Counted from the stretch's first letter, positions 1 through 5,846 are shown. The stretch: DNA of 6,751 nucleotides from Paracoccaceae bacterium (GCA_003512825.1 DOOI01000018.1:2088-8838); one strand, 5' to 3'. Notes: generated by a model from the sequence alone, not told the origin. Made by a program: numbers and translations.

Positions 1-71
1 AGGCCCAAGCCGGAAAAGCCGCCGTTCGCCGGGCACGCCAAGCCGCGCGTCTCGCCCGTCGCATGCGGTAG
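1..71 (+). CDS. Possible C-terminal tail of an unidentified gene, cut by the window edge
   Basis: Reading from position 3, the + strand is open to a TAG stop at 69-71. It encodes about 22 residues rich in Ala and Arg, ending in ARLARRMR. A basic Ala/Arg tail is a common way for proteins in high-GC alphaproteobacteria to end, but the fragment is too short to assign to a family. Frame 1 is also open across this stretch, and the - strand has an ATG at 62-64 that could start a gene running off the left edge, so the reading is uncertain. A CCGG-AAAA-CCGG stem at 74-85, followed by TCTTTT, lies just after the stop and weakly supports a + strand gene end. Confidence 0.25.
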   Translation, partial: AQAGKAAVRRARQAARLARRMR

Positions 72-120
72 GGCCGGAAAACCGGGATCTTTTGTCACTT
101 TTCCGCAAATACGGCGCGCG

Positions 121-175
121 TTGCGTCGCTTTTCATCTTACGTCATGACGCAAACCAGACACCACCCAGACGCAA
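121..175. repeat. Three GACGCAA heptamers, one inverted and two direct
   Basis: TTGCGTC at 121-127 is the exact reverse complement of GACGCAA at 147-153, and a third copy lies at 169-175 in the same orientation as the second. The two direct copies extend to GACGCAANCC and start 22 nt apart, about two turns of the helix. The second copy also overlaps a perfect 10-bp palindrome, CGTCATGACG, at 141-150. The copies are seen directly. A role as binding sites for a regulator is only inference, and I know of no named protein that matches this motif. Confidence 0.5.
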
Positions 176-190
176 TCCATACCGTTAGGA

Positions 191-232
191 AACCCAAGGC
201 AAAAATTAACACTTTTGGGATTTTTATTTTTT
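191..232 (+). terminator. Possible rho-independent terminator, + strand
   Basis: CCCAA at 193-197 can pair with TTGGG at 215-219, with G·U pairs possible further in. The stem is followed directly by a T-rich run (ATTTTTATTTTTT, 220-232). The direction fits termination of a + strand transcript coming from the left edge or from the 72-190 interval, convergent with dcd. The stem is short and the loop is long (17 nt), so the call is weak. The A-rich loop and T-run also make this the most AT-rich stretch of the window. Confidence 0.33.
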
Positions 233-1304
233 AGCGCGGCCGAGGAGCGCGGAAATGCTTGCTCAGCTTCAAGCCCTGTCCTTGGTAATTTGATTTAATA
301 TCAACACCATAGAGCTGATCGGGCAGGGCCTCCATATGCTCATATACCAAGCGCCCCACCACTTGCCCGTGCTCCAGCACGAACGGCGCCTCATGGCAGC
401 GCACTTCAAGCACCCCACGCGCCGGAACCCCATGGCCAAACCCCGGATCGAAAAACCCCGCATAATGCACGCGGAACTCACCCACCATCGCCAAAAAGGG
501 AGCCATTTCAGCCGCATAGCTGGGCGGGATCGACACAGCTTCCCGGCTTACCAAGATGTAGAAGGCACCGGGATCCAAGATAATCCGACCTTGGTCGGAG
601 TGCACCTCCTCCCAATAGTCGCTGGGCTCATAATGCCCCAGCAAATCCAGATCAATCACCCCCGTATGCGGCTTGGCGCGATAGCCCACCAGAGTACCGG
701 CAGCAGGGCGTAAATCTACTGAAAAACCAAGGCCTTCGTCGATCACGGCAGGGCCGTCCACCAGTGGTTCAGCGGCATGCAAAGCGGTCAAATCCGCGTC
801 ACTGACCACGGCCTGACCGTCGCGAAACCGGATCTGGTTAAGACGCATTCCGGGGCGTACCAGCACCGAAAAGGACCGAGGGCAGATTTCCGCATAAAGT
901 GGCCCGGCATAACCCGCTGGAATCCGGTCAAACTCCGTCCCCCCATCGGTGATCGTGCGCGTCAGCAAGTCCAACCGCCCGGTCGATGACTTCGCGTTCG
1001 CGACGGCCGTCAATCCTTCCGGCAGCGCCAGCTCTTCCATCAAGGGCACAACGTAAACGCAGCCCTTTTCCAGCACCGCACCCTTGCTCAGGTCAACCCG
1101 GTGCATCTCGAATTCTTCTAACCGTTCCGACACTTTACGCCCCTTTCCCGCAAGGAAAGACGCGCGCACGCGATAGGCAACAGAGCCCAGTCGCAAATCT
1201 AAACTCGCAGGCTGGATTTGCCCTTCGACAAACTTGGTCTGCGACGAGATTGCGCCGCTTCCGATCAGGGCGCGAAGCCTCTGGCTGGGTAGGACACCGG
1301 TCAT
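231..1304 (-). CDS. dcd: 2'-deoxycytidine 5'-triphosphate deaminase, two-domain form
   Basis: The product deaminates dCTP to dUTP in the cytosol, feeding dUTPase and so dTMP synthesis. At 357 residues it is nearly twice the length of the E. coli enzyme (about 193). It matches the long alphaproteobacterial form with an N-terminal and a C-terminal dUTPase-like domain. In the first half, QPASLDLRLG (31-40), KSSTGR (105-110) and AEICPRSFSVLVRPGMRLNQ (138-157) are the substrate-binding and catalytic signatures, and E139 sits where the catalytic glutamate of Dcd is expected. In the second half, ILDPGAFYIL (242-251), GEFRVHYAGFFDPGFG (275-290) and GVLEVRC (297-303) repeat the same fold pattern. K105 replaces the Arg of the short enzymes' RSS motif. 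The ATG at 1302-1304 has only a weak GGAA upstream. The gene lies 56 nt beyond the tRNA, with no clear promoter seen between them. Confidence 0.95.
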   Translation of the reverse strand: MTGVLPSQRLRALIGSGAISSQTKFVEGQIQPASLDLRLGSVAYRVRASFLAGKGRKVSERLEEFEMHRVDLSKGAVLEKGCVYVVPLMEELALPEGLTAVANAKSSTGRLDLLTRTITDGGTEFDRIPAGYAGPLYAEICPRSFSVLVRPGMRLNQIRFRDGQAVVSDADLTALHAAEPLVDGPAVIDEGLGFSVDLRPAAGTLVGYRAKPHTGVIDLDLLGHYEPSDYWEEVHSDQGRIILDPGAFYILVSREAVSIPPSYAAEMAPFLAMVGEFRVHYAGFFDPGFGHGVPARGVLEVRCHEAPFVLEHGQVVGRLVYEHMEALPDQLYGVDIKSNYQGQGLKLSKHFRAPRPR

Positions 1305-1360
1305 TTAATGGTTCCGTAACGTTTGGGGGAGATACCCTTTGCAGGATATCGGGGGTGAAG

Positions 1361-1437
1361 TGGTCGGGCTAGCAGGACTTGAACCTGCGACCTCCCGCCC
1401 CCCAGACGGACGCGCTACCAGACTGCGCTATAGCCCG
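1361..1437 (-). tRNA. tRNA-Pro, anticodon GGG, CCA encoded
   Basis: The reverse complement folds into a 77-nt cloverleaf. The acceptor stem CGGGCTA/TAGCCCG is perfect, with the C1-G72 pair typical of bacterial tRNA-Pro. The D stem is GCGC/GCGC with loop AGTCTGGTA, and the T stem is GCAGG/CCTGC with loop TTCAAGT. The anticodon loop is CTGGGGG, which places GGG (window positions 1401-1403) as the anticodon reading CCC and CCU codons. CCA is encoded at the 3' end (1361-1363). The anticodon stem carries U·G wobble pairs at both its outer and inner ends (28/44 and 32/40 counting along the molecule), with three Watson-Crick pairs between. No duplicated 3' end is seen nearby, so there is no sign that it has served as an integration site here. 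Confidence 0.97.
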
Positions 1438-1448
1438 ACGGTTCGGCC

Positions 1449-1476
1449 TGTTTACTGGTTTTCGCAGCGGCGGCAA
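1449..1476 (-). promoter_or_regulatory. Putative sigma-70-type promoter for tRNA-Pro
   Basis: On the - strand, TTGCCG (1471-1476) and TAAACA (1449-1454) are 16 nt apart and end 11 nt before the first base of the mature tRNA. That spacing would give a short 5' leader. The -35 match is fair and the -10 match is poor, as is common for alphaproteobacterial stable-RNA promoters, so this is a plausible but untested reading. Confidence 0.3.
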
Positions 1477-1489
1477 GGGGGATTCGGGG

Positions 1490-1517
1490 AAAAAAGCCTC
1501 ACAGAACACGCGGTTCT
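1490..1517 (-). terminator. Weak terminator-like element at the end of the MerR gene
   Basis: On the - strand, AGAAC (1517-1513) and GTTCT (1507-1503) can form a 5-bp stem with a CGCGT loop within the last codons of the gene. A run of six T follows after the stop (1495-1490). The stem has little GC and is separated from the T-run by 7 nt, so termination here may be partial, and the tRNA may be reached by read-through. Confidence 0.25.
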
Positions 1518-2305
1518 CGCATCTTTTTAATCAAGGGAGCGAGTCGGTCCATCAAGGCAGAAACTTCTGCCGCATCTGACGCCGAAAGCGCTGTGCGGCG
1601 TCGCAACGCCAAGCTCAAGAGCCCCGCAGCCACATCGCCCTCGCCTATTTCGGCTGGCAAGTCAGGAAGGGATGTCACAGGTTTTGCGGCCACAAGCGGC
1701 TCCTGCGCCTGCGCGACACTGCGTTCGATCTCTCTTTGAGGGGGGGCGTCAGGCTCCAAAGTGACAGTTTCAACCACAGCTTCTGACGCCGCGAGACTGG
1801 CCGCTTCCGGCTCAGGATCAGGTGCAGCATCGGCTTCTTCTGCCGGGCTATTGACCGGTAAATCCTCATCGTCCCGCGTATTCAAATCGCGGTTCATTTC
1901 CGGGAAAAGCAACAGCTCAGCGCTGTCTTCCGCCTCTGCCATTTCAGACATTGGCGCATCGTCGGCCATAGCTTCCCCTGTCAGCCCCAGAACCTCTGGC
2001 AGCGAAACATCCTCTGCCACCAGCCCGTCCTCCAAGGGTTGAGAAAACGAACATATCGTTGCAACGCCTTGTTCTTTAATGAGTTTTTGAACGCCTTTGA
2101 TGGTCATGCCGTCGTCATGCAAAAGCTTCTTTATGCCTCCGAGCAAAAGCATGTCCTGCGGACGGTAATACCGCCGCCCGCCGGCGCGCTTCACAGGTTT
2201 GATCTGTGGAAACTTGCTCTCCCAAAAACGCAACACATGTGTCGGGCGGTCAAGCCACTCTGCCACCTCCGAGATGGTGCGAAACGCGTCTGGGGACTTA
2301 CTCAT
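1499..2305 (-). CDS. MerR-family transcriptional regulator with long acidic C-terminal region
   Basis: The 268-residue protein begins with a MerR winged helix-turn-helix: [20 protein letters not shown] (8-27) is the [23 protein letters not shown] (45-64) the wing and following helix, and [10 protein letters not shown] (67-76) the last helix of the domain. The usual dimerisation coiled coil and effector domain are missing. Instead, residues about 87-222 form an acidic stretch rich in Ala, Glu, Asp and Pro that looks disordered. A short helical segment follows (about 225-262, containing [20 protein letters not shown] and [11 protein letters not shown]). There is a single cysteine (C85), so it does not look like a thiol-coordinated metal sensor. 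The ATG follows GGCGGAGC, a good ribosome binding site, 15 nt after the ihfA stop, so the two are probably co-transcribed. The ligand and targets are unknown. This gene commonly follows ihfA in Rhodobacterales. Confidence 0.9.
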   Translation of the reverse strand: MSKSPDAFRTISEVAEWLDRPTHVLRFWESKFPQIKPVKRAGGRRYYRPQDMLLLGGIKKLLHDDGMTIKGVQKLIKEQGVATICSFSQPLEDGLVAEDVSLPEVLGLTGEAMADDAPMSEMAEAEDSAELLLFPEMNRDLNTRDDEDLPVNSPAEEADAAPDPEPEAASLAASEAVVETVTLEPDAPPQREIERSVAQAQEPLVAAKPVTSLPDLPAEIGEGDVAAGLLSLALRRRTALSASDAAEVSALMDRLAPLIKKMREPRVL

Positions 2306-2320
2306 TCTTTGCTCCGCCTA

Positions 2321-2620
2321 TCACTTGGCTCCGGCGGCAACACGCTCCTTGAGCAGATGCGATGGCCGGAAGGTCAACACGCGCCGCGGCTGAATTGGCA
2401 CCTCTTCGCCAGTCTTGGGGTTCCGTCCCACGCGTGCCGCCTTGTCCCGAATGGAGAAAGTGCCAAAAGACGAAATCTTGACTTGCTCGCCCCGCACCAA
2501 AGCATCGGACATATGTGTTAGGACGGTTTCGACGAGTTGCGCGGAGTCATTGCGAGACAGTCCGACTTCTCGAAAGATGGCTTCACTTAGATCCATCCGT
2601 GTTAGCGTTTTTTCACTCAT
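2321..2620 (-). CDS. ihfA: Integration host factor subunit alpha
   Basis: IhfA pairs with IhfB to bend DNA sharply at specific sites, assisting recombination, replication initiation and transcription on the nucleoid. The 99-residue product has the full HU/IHF fold. It has an N-terminal helical dimerisation part ([20 protein letters not shown], 12-31), the [14 protein letters not shown] strand region (47-60), and the DNA-binding arm [12 protein letters not shown] (65-76), whose P68 is the intercalating proline. [20 protein letters not shown] is close to the E. coli IhfA arm and separates it from HU. I chose the ATG at 2618-2620 rather than an in-frame ATG 19 codons upstream (2675-2677). It gives the family's normal length and follows AGGGGGA by 5 nt, whereas the extension would cover the -10 element. 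It lies 92 nt after fabH and 15 nt before the MerR gene. Confidence 0.96.
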   Translation of the reverse strand: MSEKTLTRMDLSEAIFREVGLSRNDSAQLVETVLTHMSDALVRGEQVKISSFGTFSIRDKAARVGRNPKTGEEVPIQPRRVLTFRPSHLLKERVAAGAK

Positions 2621-2641
2621 ACTTTCCCCCTGTGTTTCGCA

Positions 2642-2671
2642 ACCATAGGTCCTGGAGTTTTTCCGAGTCAA
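2642..2671 (-). promoter_or_regulatory. Putative promoter of the ihfA-merR unit
   Basis: On the - strand, TTGACT (2671-2666) and TATGGT (2647-2642) are separated by 18 nt in the gap between fabH and ihfA. Initiation near 2635 would give a short leader of about 15 nt that still includes the AGGGGGA ribosome binding site. The -35 is a strong match to the sigma-70 consensus. No clear fabH terminator is present, so read-through from the lipid genes may add to this promoter. Confidence 0.45.
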
Positions 2672-2712
2672 TATCAACGACTTGGCAAGAGCGCCTTAAG
2701 TGCGGCTTTATC

Positions 2713-3684
2713 CTACCATCGCAGAACAATTGCACCCCAAGCCAAGCCACCACCAATGGCTTCGGTGACAATCAGGTCGCCCGTCTTGATTTGCCCACGC
2801 GCCCGAGCCACAGACAATGCCAAGGGAATCGACGCGGCAGAGGTGTTGCCGTGGTCTTGCACGGTCACGACGACATTTTCCATCGGCAGGTTCATCTTCT
2901 TTGCGGTGCCTTGGATGATCCGAATATTGGCCTGATGCGGCACGATCCAATCAACATCGCCCGAGTCCAGCCCAGCTTTATCCAAGGCATTTTGCGCGGT
3001 TTGTGCCAATTTTTCAACGGCATGGCGGAAGACTTCTTTGCCCTCCATCCGCAAGTGGCCCACTGTTCCAGTAGACACGCCCCCATCGACATAAAGCAAC
3101 TCGCGGTGGCGCCCGTCGGAATTGAGATCACAGGCCAGAATGCCGCGATCGCGCGCGCTGCCCGCGCCAGTCTGCGCTTCCAAGATCACAGCCCCTGCGC
3201 CATCACCAAACAGAACACAGGTGGTGCGGTCTGTCCAATCCATCAGTCGCGAAAATGTCTCGGCTCCGATCACCATGACGCGCTTGGCTTGCCCTGACAG
3301 GATCAATGCATTGGCCTGCGCCATCGCAAAGATAAATCCGGCACACACGGCTTGAACGTCGAAAGCAAAGCCGCCCATCATCCCTATTTTTGCTTGGACC
3401 ATGGTTGCCGCTGACGGGAAGGTCAGGTCAGCCGTCGAGGTCGCCACAATCAGGGCATCAAGTTCATTTGCCGTGATCCCTGCATCTGCCAGTGCGGCAC
3501 GCGCGGCATGTGCTGCCAGATCGGAGGTCATCTCTCCTTCGGCAGCAAAGTGGCGCCGTTCGATGCCGGAACGCGCCACGATCCACTCGCTTGACGTCTC
3601 AACAATCTGCTCGAATTCTGCATTGGGAACAATGCGTTCGGGCAAGTAATGCCCGGATCCGATTACCACCGCACGCGTTGTCAT
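2713..3684 (-). CDS. fabH: 3-oxoacyl-[acyl-carrier-protein] synthase III (KASIII)
   Basis: FabH condenses acetyl-CoA (or another short acyl-CoA) with malonyl-ACP, the first step of type II fatty acid synthesis, in the cytosol. The 323-residue product has the thiolase fold and the complete Cys-His-Asn triad: C114 in FDVQAVCAGF, H250 in IVPHQANIRI, and N280 in DHGNTSAASIPLA. The C-terminal GGGLAWGAIVLRW is typical. W34 and R38 in SSEWIVARSGI match the CoA-binding region of the E. coli enzyme. Length and motif spacing are normal for the family. The ATG overlaps the plsX stop in an ATGA arrangement (3681-3684), and AAAGGA lies 9 nt upstream inside plsX, so translation is probably coupled to plsX. 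It shares this cluster with plsX, the other enzyme at the branch between fatty acid and phospholipid synthesis. Confidence 0.97.
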   Translation of the reverse strand: MTTRAVVIGSGHYLPERIVPNAEFEQIVETSSEWIVARSGIERRHFAAEGEMTSDLAAHAARAALADAGITANELDALIVATSTADLTFPSAATMVQAKIGMMGGFAFDVQAVCAGFIFAMAQANALILSGQAKRVMVIGAETFSRLMDWTDRTTCVLFGDGAGAVILEAQTGAGSARDRGILACDLNSDGRHRELLYVDGGVSTGTVGHLRMEGKEVFRHAVEKLAQTAQNALDKAGLDSGDVDWIVPHQANIRIIQGTAKKMNLPMENVVVTVQDHGNTSAASIPLALSVARARGQIKTGDLIVTEAIGGGLAWGAIVLRW

Positions 3685-4793
3685 TCGGCATGGTCCTTTA
3701 TTTCAACAGCTTCGGCAGCCCCGGTTAGCGCGCTGCCATCGGTCGTGGCAATCCGGGCCGCCAGCCGTTCGCTAAAGCCCGATTGGGCCAGTTGGAATGC
3801 AAGCTTGATGGCAGAGGATACCCCTGTCGCATCCGCAGAGCCATGAGATTTGACCACTGTGCCGTTCAATCCCAAGAATACCCCACCATTGACGCGGCGT
3901 GGGTCGATCCGCTTTTTGAGCCGGATCATCGAGGTATAAGCCAACAGCGAAGCAAGCCGTGACAGGAGGGAAAACTTGAAAGCTTCCTTGAGCAGATCAC
4001 CAATCAAACTGGCGGTGCCTTCCCCAGTCTTTAGTGCGATATTTCCGGTAAACCCGTCGGTCACGATCACATCTGCCCGCTGACCGGGGATATCGCCCCC
4101 CTCTACAAAACCAACAAAGTGATATTTTCCAAGCACTTCATTGGCGGCAATCAGATCATGTGCAGCCTTCAACTCGGCACGGCCTTTGTGTTCTTCGGTG
4201 CCAACATTAAGCAGGCCAACCCGTGGCAATTCAAGGTGCAGTCCATTGCGGGCATAGGCGGCACCCATCAATGCATATTGCAGCAAGTCCCGTTCATCGG
4301 CCCGAATATCCGCCCCGACATCGAGCATCACGTTAAACCCTTGCGGATTGCGCGAGGGCCACAAGATTGCGATGGCCGGGCGGTTTACCCCTTCAAGCTT
4401 GCGAAGCCGCATCATGGAAAGCGCCATCAACGCGCCCGTGTTGCCGCAAGAAACGCAAGCACTTGCCTCGCCAGAGCGCACGGATTCCAACGCTGACCAC
4501 ATGGAAGTCGCCTTACCATGCCGCACCACGTGGCTGGGCTTGTCCTCCATCGTGACCACATCCGTGGCATCGCGGATTTCAATCCGGCCCGCCAGATTGT
4601 GCTTGCGCCCGATCAGGCGCTCCAGCTCGTCCTTTGGGCCGTGAAGGATAAAGGCAATTTCTGGATTGGCTTTTGCAGAAAGCAAAATCCCGGCGACCAC
4701 AGTCGCCGGGCCGCGATCGCCACCCATGGCGTCAACGGAAATGACGGTGCGCCCCTTGGCTACAGCCTTGAGAGATTCCTGCAAAGCAGTCAT
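3681..4793 (-). CDS. plsX: Phosphate acyltransferase PlsX (acyl-ACP:phosphate transacylase)
   Basis: PlsX converts acyl-ACP and phosphate to acyl-phosphate, the acyl donor used by PlsY to acylate glycerol-3-phosphate. It is a cytosolic enzyme that associates with the membrane. The 370-residue product carries the family signatures in order: ISVDAMGGD (18-26), SCGNTGALMA (115-124), LLNVGTEEHKG (194-204), VTDGFTGNIALKTGEG (244-259) and GLNGTVVKSHGSAD (308-321). The amphipathic helical stretch SLLSRLASLLAYTSMIRLKK (275-294) is in the region proposed for membrane and dimer contact. The ATG start (4791-4793) gives a 17-residue lead before the conserved core. The sequence just before it is not a normal Shine-Dalgarno and lies in a GC hairpin, so expression probably depends on ribosomes finishing rpmF 26 nt upstream. 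Its stop overlaps the fabH start. Confidence 0.97.
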   Translation of the reverse strand: MTALQESLKAVAKGRTVISVDAMGGDRGPATVVAGILLSAKANPEIAFILHGPKDELERLIGRKHNLAGRIEIRDATDVVTMEDKPSHVVRHGKATSMWSALESVRSGEASACVSCGNTGALMALSMMRLRKLEGVNRPAIAILWPSRNPQGFNVMLDVGADIRADERDLLQYALMGAAYARNGLHLELPRVGLLNVGTEEHKGRAELKAAHDLIAANEVLGKYHFVGFVEGGDIPGQRADVIVTDGFTGNIALKTGEGTASLIGDLLKEAFKFSLLSRLASLLAYTSMIRLKKRIDPRRVNGGVFLGLNGTVVKSHGSADATGVSSAIKLAFQLAQSGFSERLAARIATTDGSALTGAAEAVEIKDHAE

Positions 4794-4795
4794 CT

Positions 4796-4806
4796 GGGGC
4801 GCCCCC
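4796..4806 (-). other. GC hairpin directly before the plsX start
   Basis: On the - strand, GGGGGCGCCCC occupies the last bases before AG-ATG of plsX. It can form GGGG/CCCC with a GCG loop. It covers the only purine-rich run that could pair with 16S rRNA, which suggests that plsX is translated mainly by ribosomes arriving from rpmF. Confidence 0.4.
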
Positions 4807-4819
4807 GCTCAGATGCCTC

Positions 4820-5026
4820 TCAGGCAGCGTCCTCGTCGAGGTCTACCGCGTCAGACACTGCAACAACCTGACGGTCGTCGTAGTGGCCGCAAGAGCCGCA
4901 TACGTGGTGCGGGCGCTTCAGCTCGCCACAGTTGGGGCACTCGTTGGGGTTCGCCGCCACGAGAGCGTCATGCGAACGGCGCATGTTACGGCGGGATTTC
5001 GATACTTTATTCTGTTGGACGGCCAT
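4820..5026 (-). CDS. rpmF: 50S ribosomal protein L32, zinc-ribbon form
   Basis: L32 is a small protein of the large ribosomal subunit. The 68-residue product begins [20 protein letters not shown], the standard basic N-terminus that threads into rRNA. It then has a zinc ribbon of two CxxC pairs, C30/C33 (CPNCGE) and C43/C46 (CGSCGHY), so it is the zinc-binding C+ type rather than the cysteine-free paralogue. The tail ([16 protein letters not shown]) is acidic, as in other Rhodobacterales. The ATG is preceded by TGAGGT with 7 nt spacing. Position between DUF177 and plsX is the usual bacterial arrangement linking ribosome and lipid synthesis. The leader is about 100 nt if the promoter below is correct, and it contains competing hairpins. 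Confidence 0.97.
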   Translation of the reverse strand: MAVQQNKVSKSRRNMRRSHDALVAANPNECPNCGELKRPHHVCGSCGHYDDRQVVAVSDAVDLDEDAA

Positions 5027-5060
5027 GTCGCAACCTCAGTTTTATGGGGCGACAAGCCCC
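5026..5060 (-). promoter_or_regulatory. rpmF leader with competing hairpins
   Basis: Two structures cannot coexist in the - strand transcript. One is a 5-bp all-GC hairpin, GGGGC-TTGTC-GCCCC (5060-5046). The other pairs TGTCGC (5054-5049) with GCGACA (5031-5026). The second loop contains the GAGG ribosome binding site and the stem takes in the A of the ATG, so it would hide the rpmF start. The pairings are seen in the sequence, but a regulatory role, for example feedback by L32, is inference. Confidence 0.35.
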
Positions 5061-5133
5061 GGTTTTCTAGTTGTCAGGGGGCGCCGCATTGGCTTCTCTT
5101 CCCCTACGCAACCCTTATACGGATGAGCGCCGG

Positions 5134-5161
5134 AACATACTGCGATTTCGGCAAGGCGCAA
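5134..5161 (-). promoter_or_regulatory. Putative promoter for rpmF-plsX-fabH
   Basis: TTGCGC (5161-5156) and TATGTT (5139-5134), spaced by 16 nt on the - strand, lie in the 154-nt gap between DUF177 and rpmF. Initiation near 5127 would leave a leader of about 100 nt. The gap is much longer than the others in this gene row, which supports an internal promoter, although read-through from DUF177 is also possible. Confidence 0.4.
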
Positions 5162-5172
5162 GGGGTAATATT

Positions 5173-5185
5173 CGTGAATTTCACG
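5173..5185. promoter_or_regulatory. Perfect inverted repeat, possible operator upstream of the rpmF promoter
   Basis: CGTGAA-T-TTCACG is a perfect 6+1+6 inverted repeat. It overlaps the DUF177 stop codon (5181-5183) and ends 11 nt upstream of the putative -35 of the rpmF promoter. The position suits binding by a dimeric regulator. Part of it is constrained by coding sequence, so chance is possible. I do not recognise the motif as that of a named regulator. Confidence 0.35.
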
Positions 5186-5762
5186 TGGTTTCGCCGCTGT
5201 CATCCTCTCCTGCTGCAGGCCCTTTATTTTGCACGAGCTGCGCTAAGCCTGCAAAGGGGCGCGCGGTTTCTTCGGTCAAAGGCTCAGCTCCGGGAGGGGC
5301 CAGATCGCGCTGCCCGAATTCCGCACCCTCGGCGCGCGGATAGAGCGGCAGCGCAAGGCTGAGGGCCTCAAGCAGCACGCCGTGGATATCAATAACAGCC
5401 GGCAATGGCTCAACGGTGTCATCCTCTGGCATCTCTACTTCCTCGCCTTCGGGTGAAAACGCAGAGGGATCGGCCAAATATGTGCGCTCGACAGATTCTT
5501 CAATTCGAGTGGTCACGGGGCCAAGCGTCACGGCGCAAGCTTGCACGACTGTGGCCCCCAAATGCCCCGTCAATTTCCAATCTCGCTTGCCCTGTGGGTT
5601 CAGTTCGCCGCGAAAAAGCACTTTCTTCAGCCCCAAAAGCTCTAACTCATCAATCAAGGCCTTGAGATGATCTGCCTCTGGCTTCACTTCAAACACGGTC
5701 TCTTTGCGGTTTGGCAGGTCTGCCACCCGAAAAAGATGCTTGGTTTTCTCGGCTTCCGTCAT
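5181..5762 (-). CDS. yceD: DUF177 / YceD-family protein
   Basis: The family is nearly always encoded just upstream of rpmF. In E. coli the member YceD has been linked to accumulation of 23S rRNA, so a role in large-subunit biogenesis is likely but not shown here. The 193-residue product is soluble, without signal peptide or membrane segment. Recognisable parts are ADHLKALIDELELLGLKKV (30-48), the single-cysteine motif TVVQACAVTLGPVTTRI (71-87), the acidic stretch EGEEVEMPEDDTVEPL (105-120) followed by DIHGVLLEALSLALPLYPRA (125-144), and the C-terminal FAGLAQLVQNK (170-180). A second cysteine seen in some members is absent. AGAGGTG lies just upstream of the ATG. The gene is transcribed divergently from bamE across an 84-nt gap. 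Confidence 0.88.
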   Translation of the reverse strand: MTEAEKTKHLFRVADLPNRKETVFEVKPEADHLKALIDELELLGLKKVLFRGELNPQGKRDWKLTGHLGATVVQACAVTLGPVTTRIEESVERTYLADPSAFSPEGEEVEMPEDDTVEPLPAVIDIHGVLLEALSLALPLYPRAEGAEFGQRDLAPPGAEPLTEETARPFAGLAQLVQNKGPAAGEDDSGETT

Positions 5763-5777
5763 CGGGCACCTCTTCCA

Positions 5778-5807
5778 TTCTTGAACCGGAGCGCTTCCTT
5801 ATATAAG
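5778..5807. promoter_or_regulatory. Divergent promoter region between DUF177 and bamE
   Basis: The palindrome CTTATATAAG (5798-5807) is the best -10-like sequence in the 84-nt gap and reads the same on both strands. For bamE it gives TTCTTG (5778-5783), 16 nt, TATATA (5800-5805), with a leader of about 35 nt. For DUF177 the -10 can be read in the opposite direction, but its -35 is poor. Use of one element by both genes is inference. Confidence 0.4.
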
Positions 5808-5846
5808 CCGATAGGTGGCAGTTGGGGCCAAGGCAAGGGGGTAGGC

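Noticed and set aside
1361..1437. tRNA-Pro as an attachment site for an integrated element
   Set aside because: No integrase gene and no repeat of the tRNA 3' end is visible in the window, and the flanking genes are housekeeping.
1339..1530. Open frame on the + strand encoding GLAGLEPATSRPPDGRATRL
   Set aside because: It is the antisense of tRNA-Pro. The LAGLEPATSRPPDGRATRLR peptide is a familiar spurious protein produced by calling genes across tRNAs.
2621..2677. 19-residue N-terminal extension of ihfA
   Set aside because: It exceeds the family's usual length, lacks a good ribosome binding site, and runs through the putative -10 element. The ATG at 2618-2620 follows AGGGGGA.
2688..2710. 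Possible hairpin terminator after fabH around CTTAAG
   Set aside because: The flanking GCCGC and GGCGC arms do not pair as a continuous stem and no T-run follows, so it does not qualify.
2515..3297. 260-codon open frame on the + strand
   Set aside because: It is antisense to fabH and the ihfA leader, has no recognisable domain, and its composition (many Arg, Cys, His, Ser) is that of a shadow frame in high-GC DNA.
5667..5846. 60-residue N-terminal extension of bamE
   Set aside because: It overlaps the start of the divergent DUF177 gene and the shared promoter, and would place the lipoprotein signal peptide internally. The ATG at 5847 has its own ribosome binding site.
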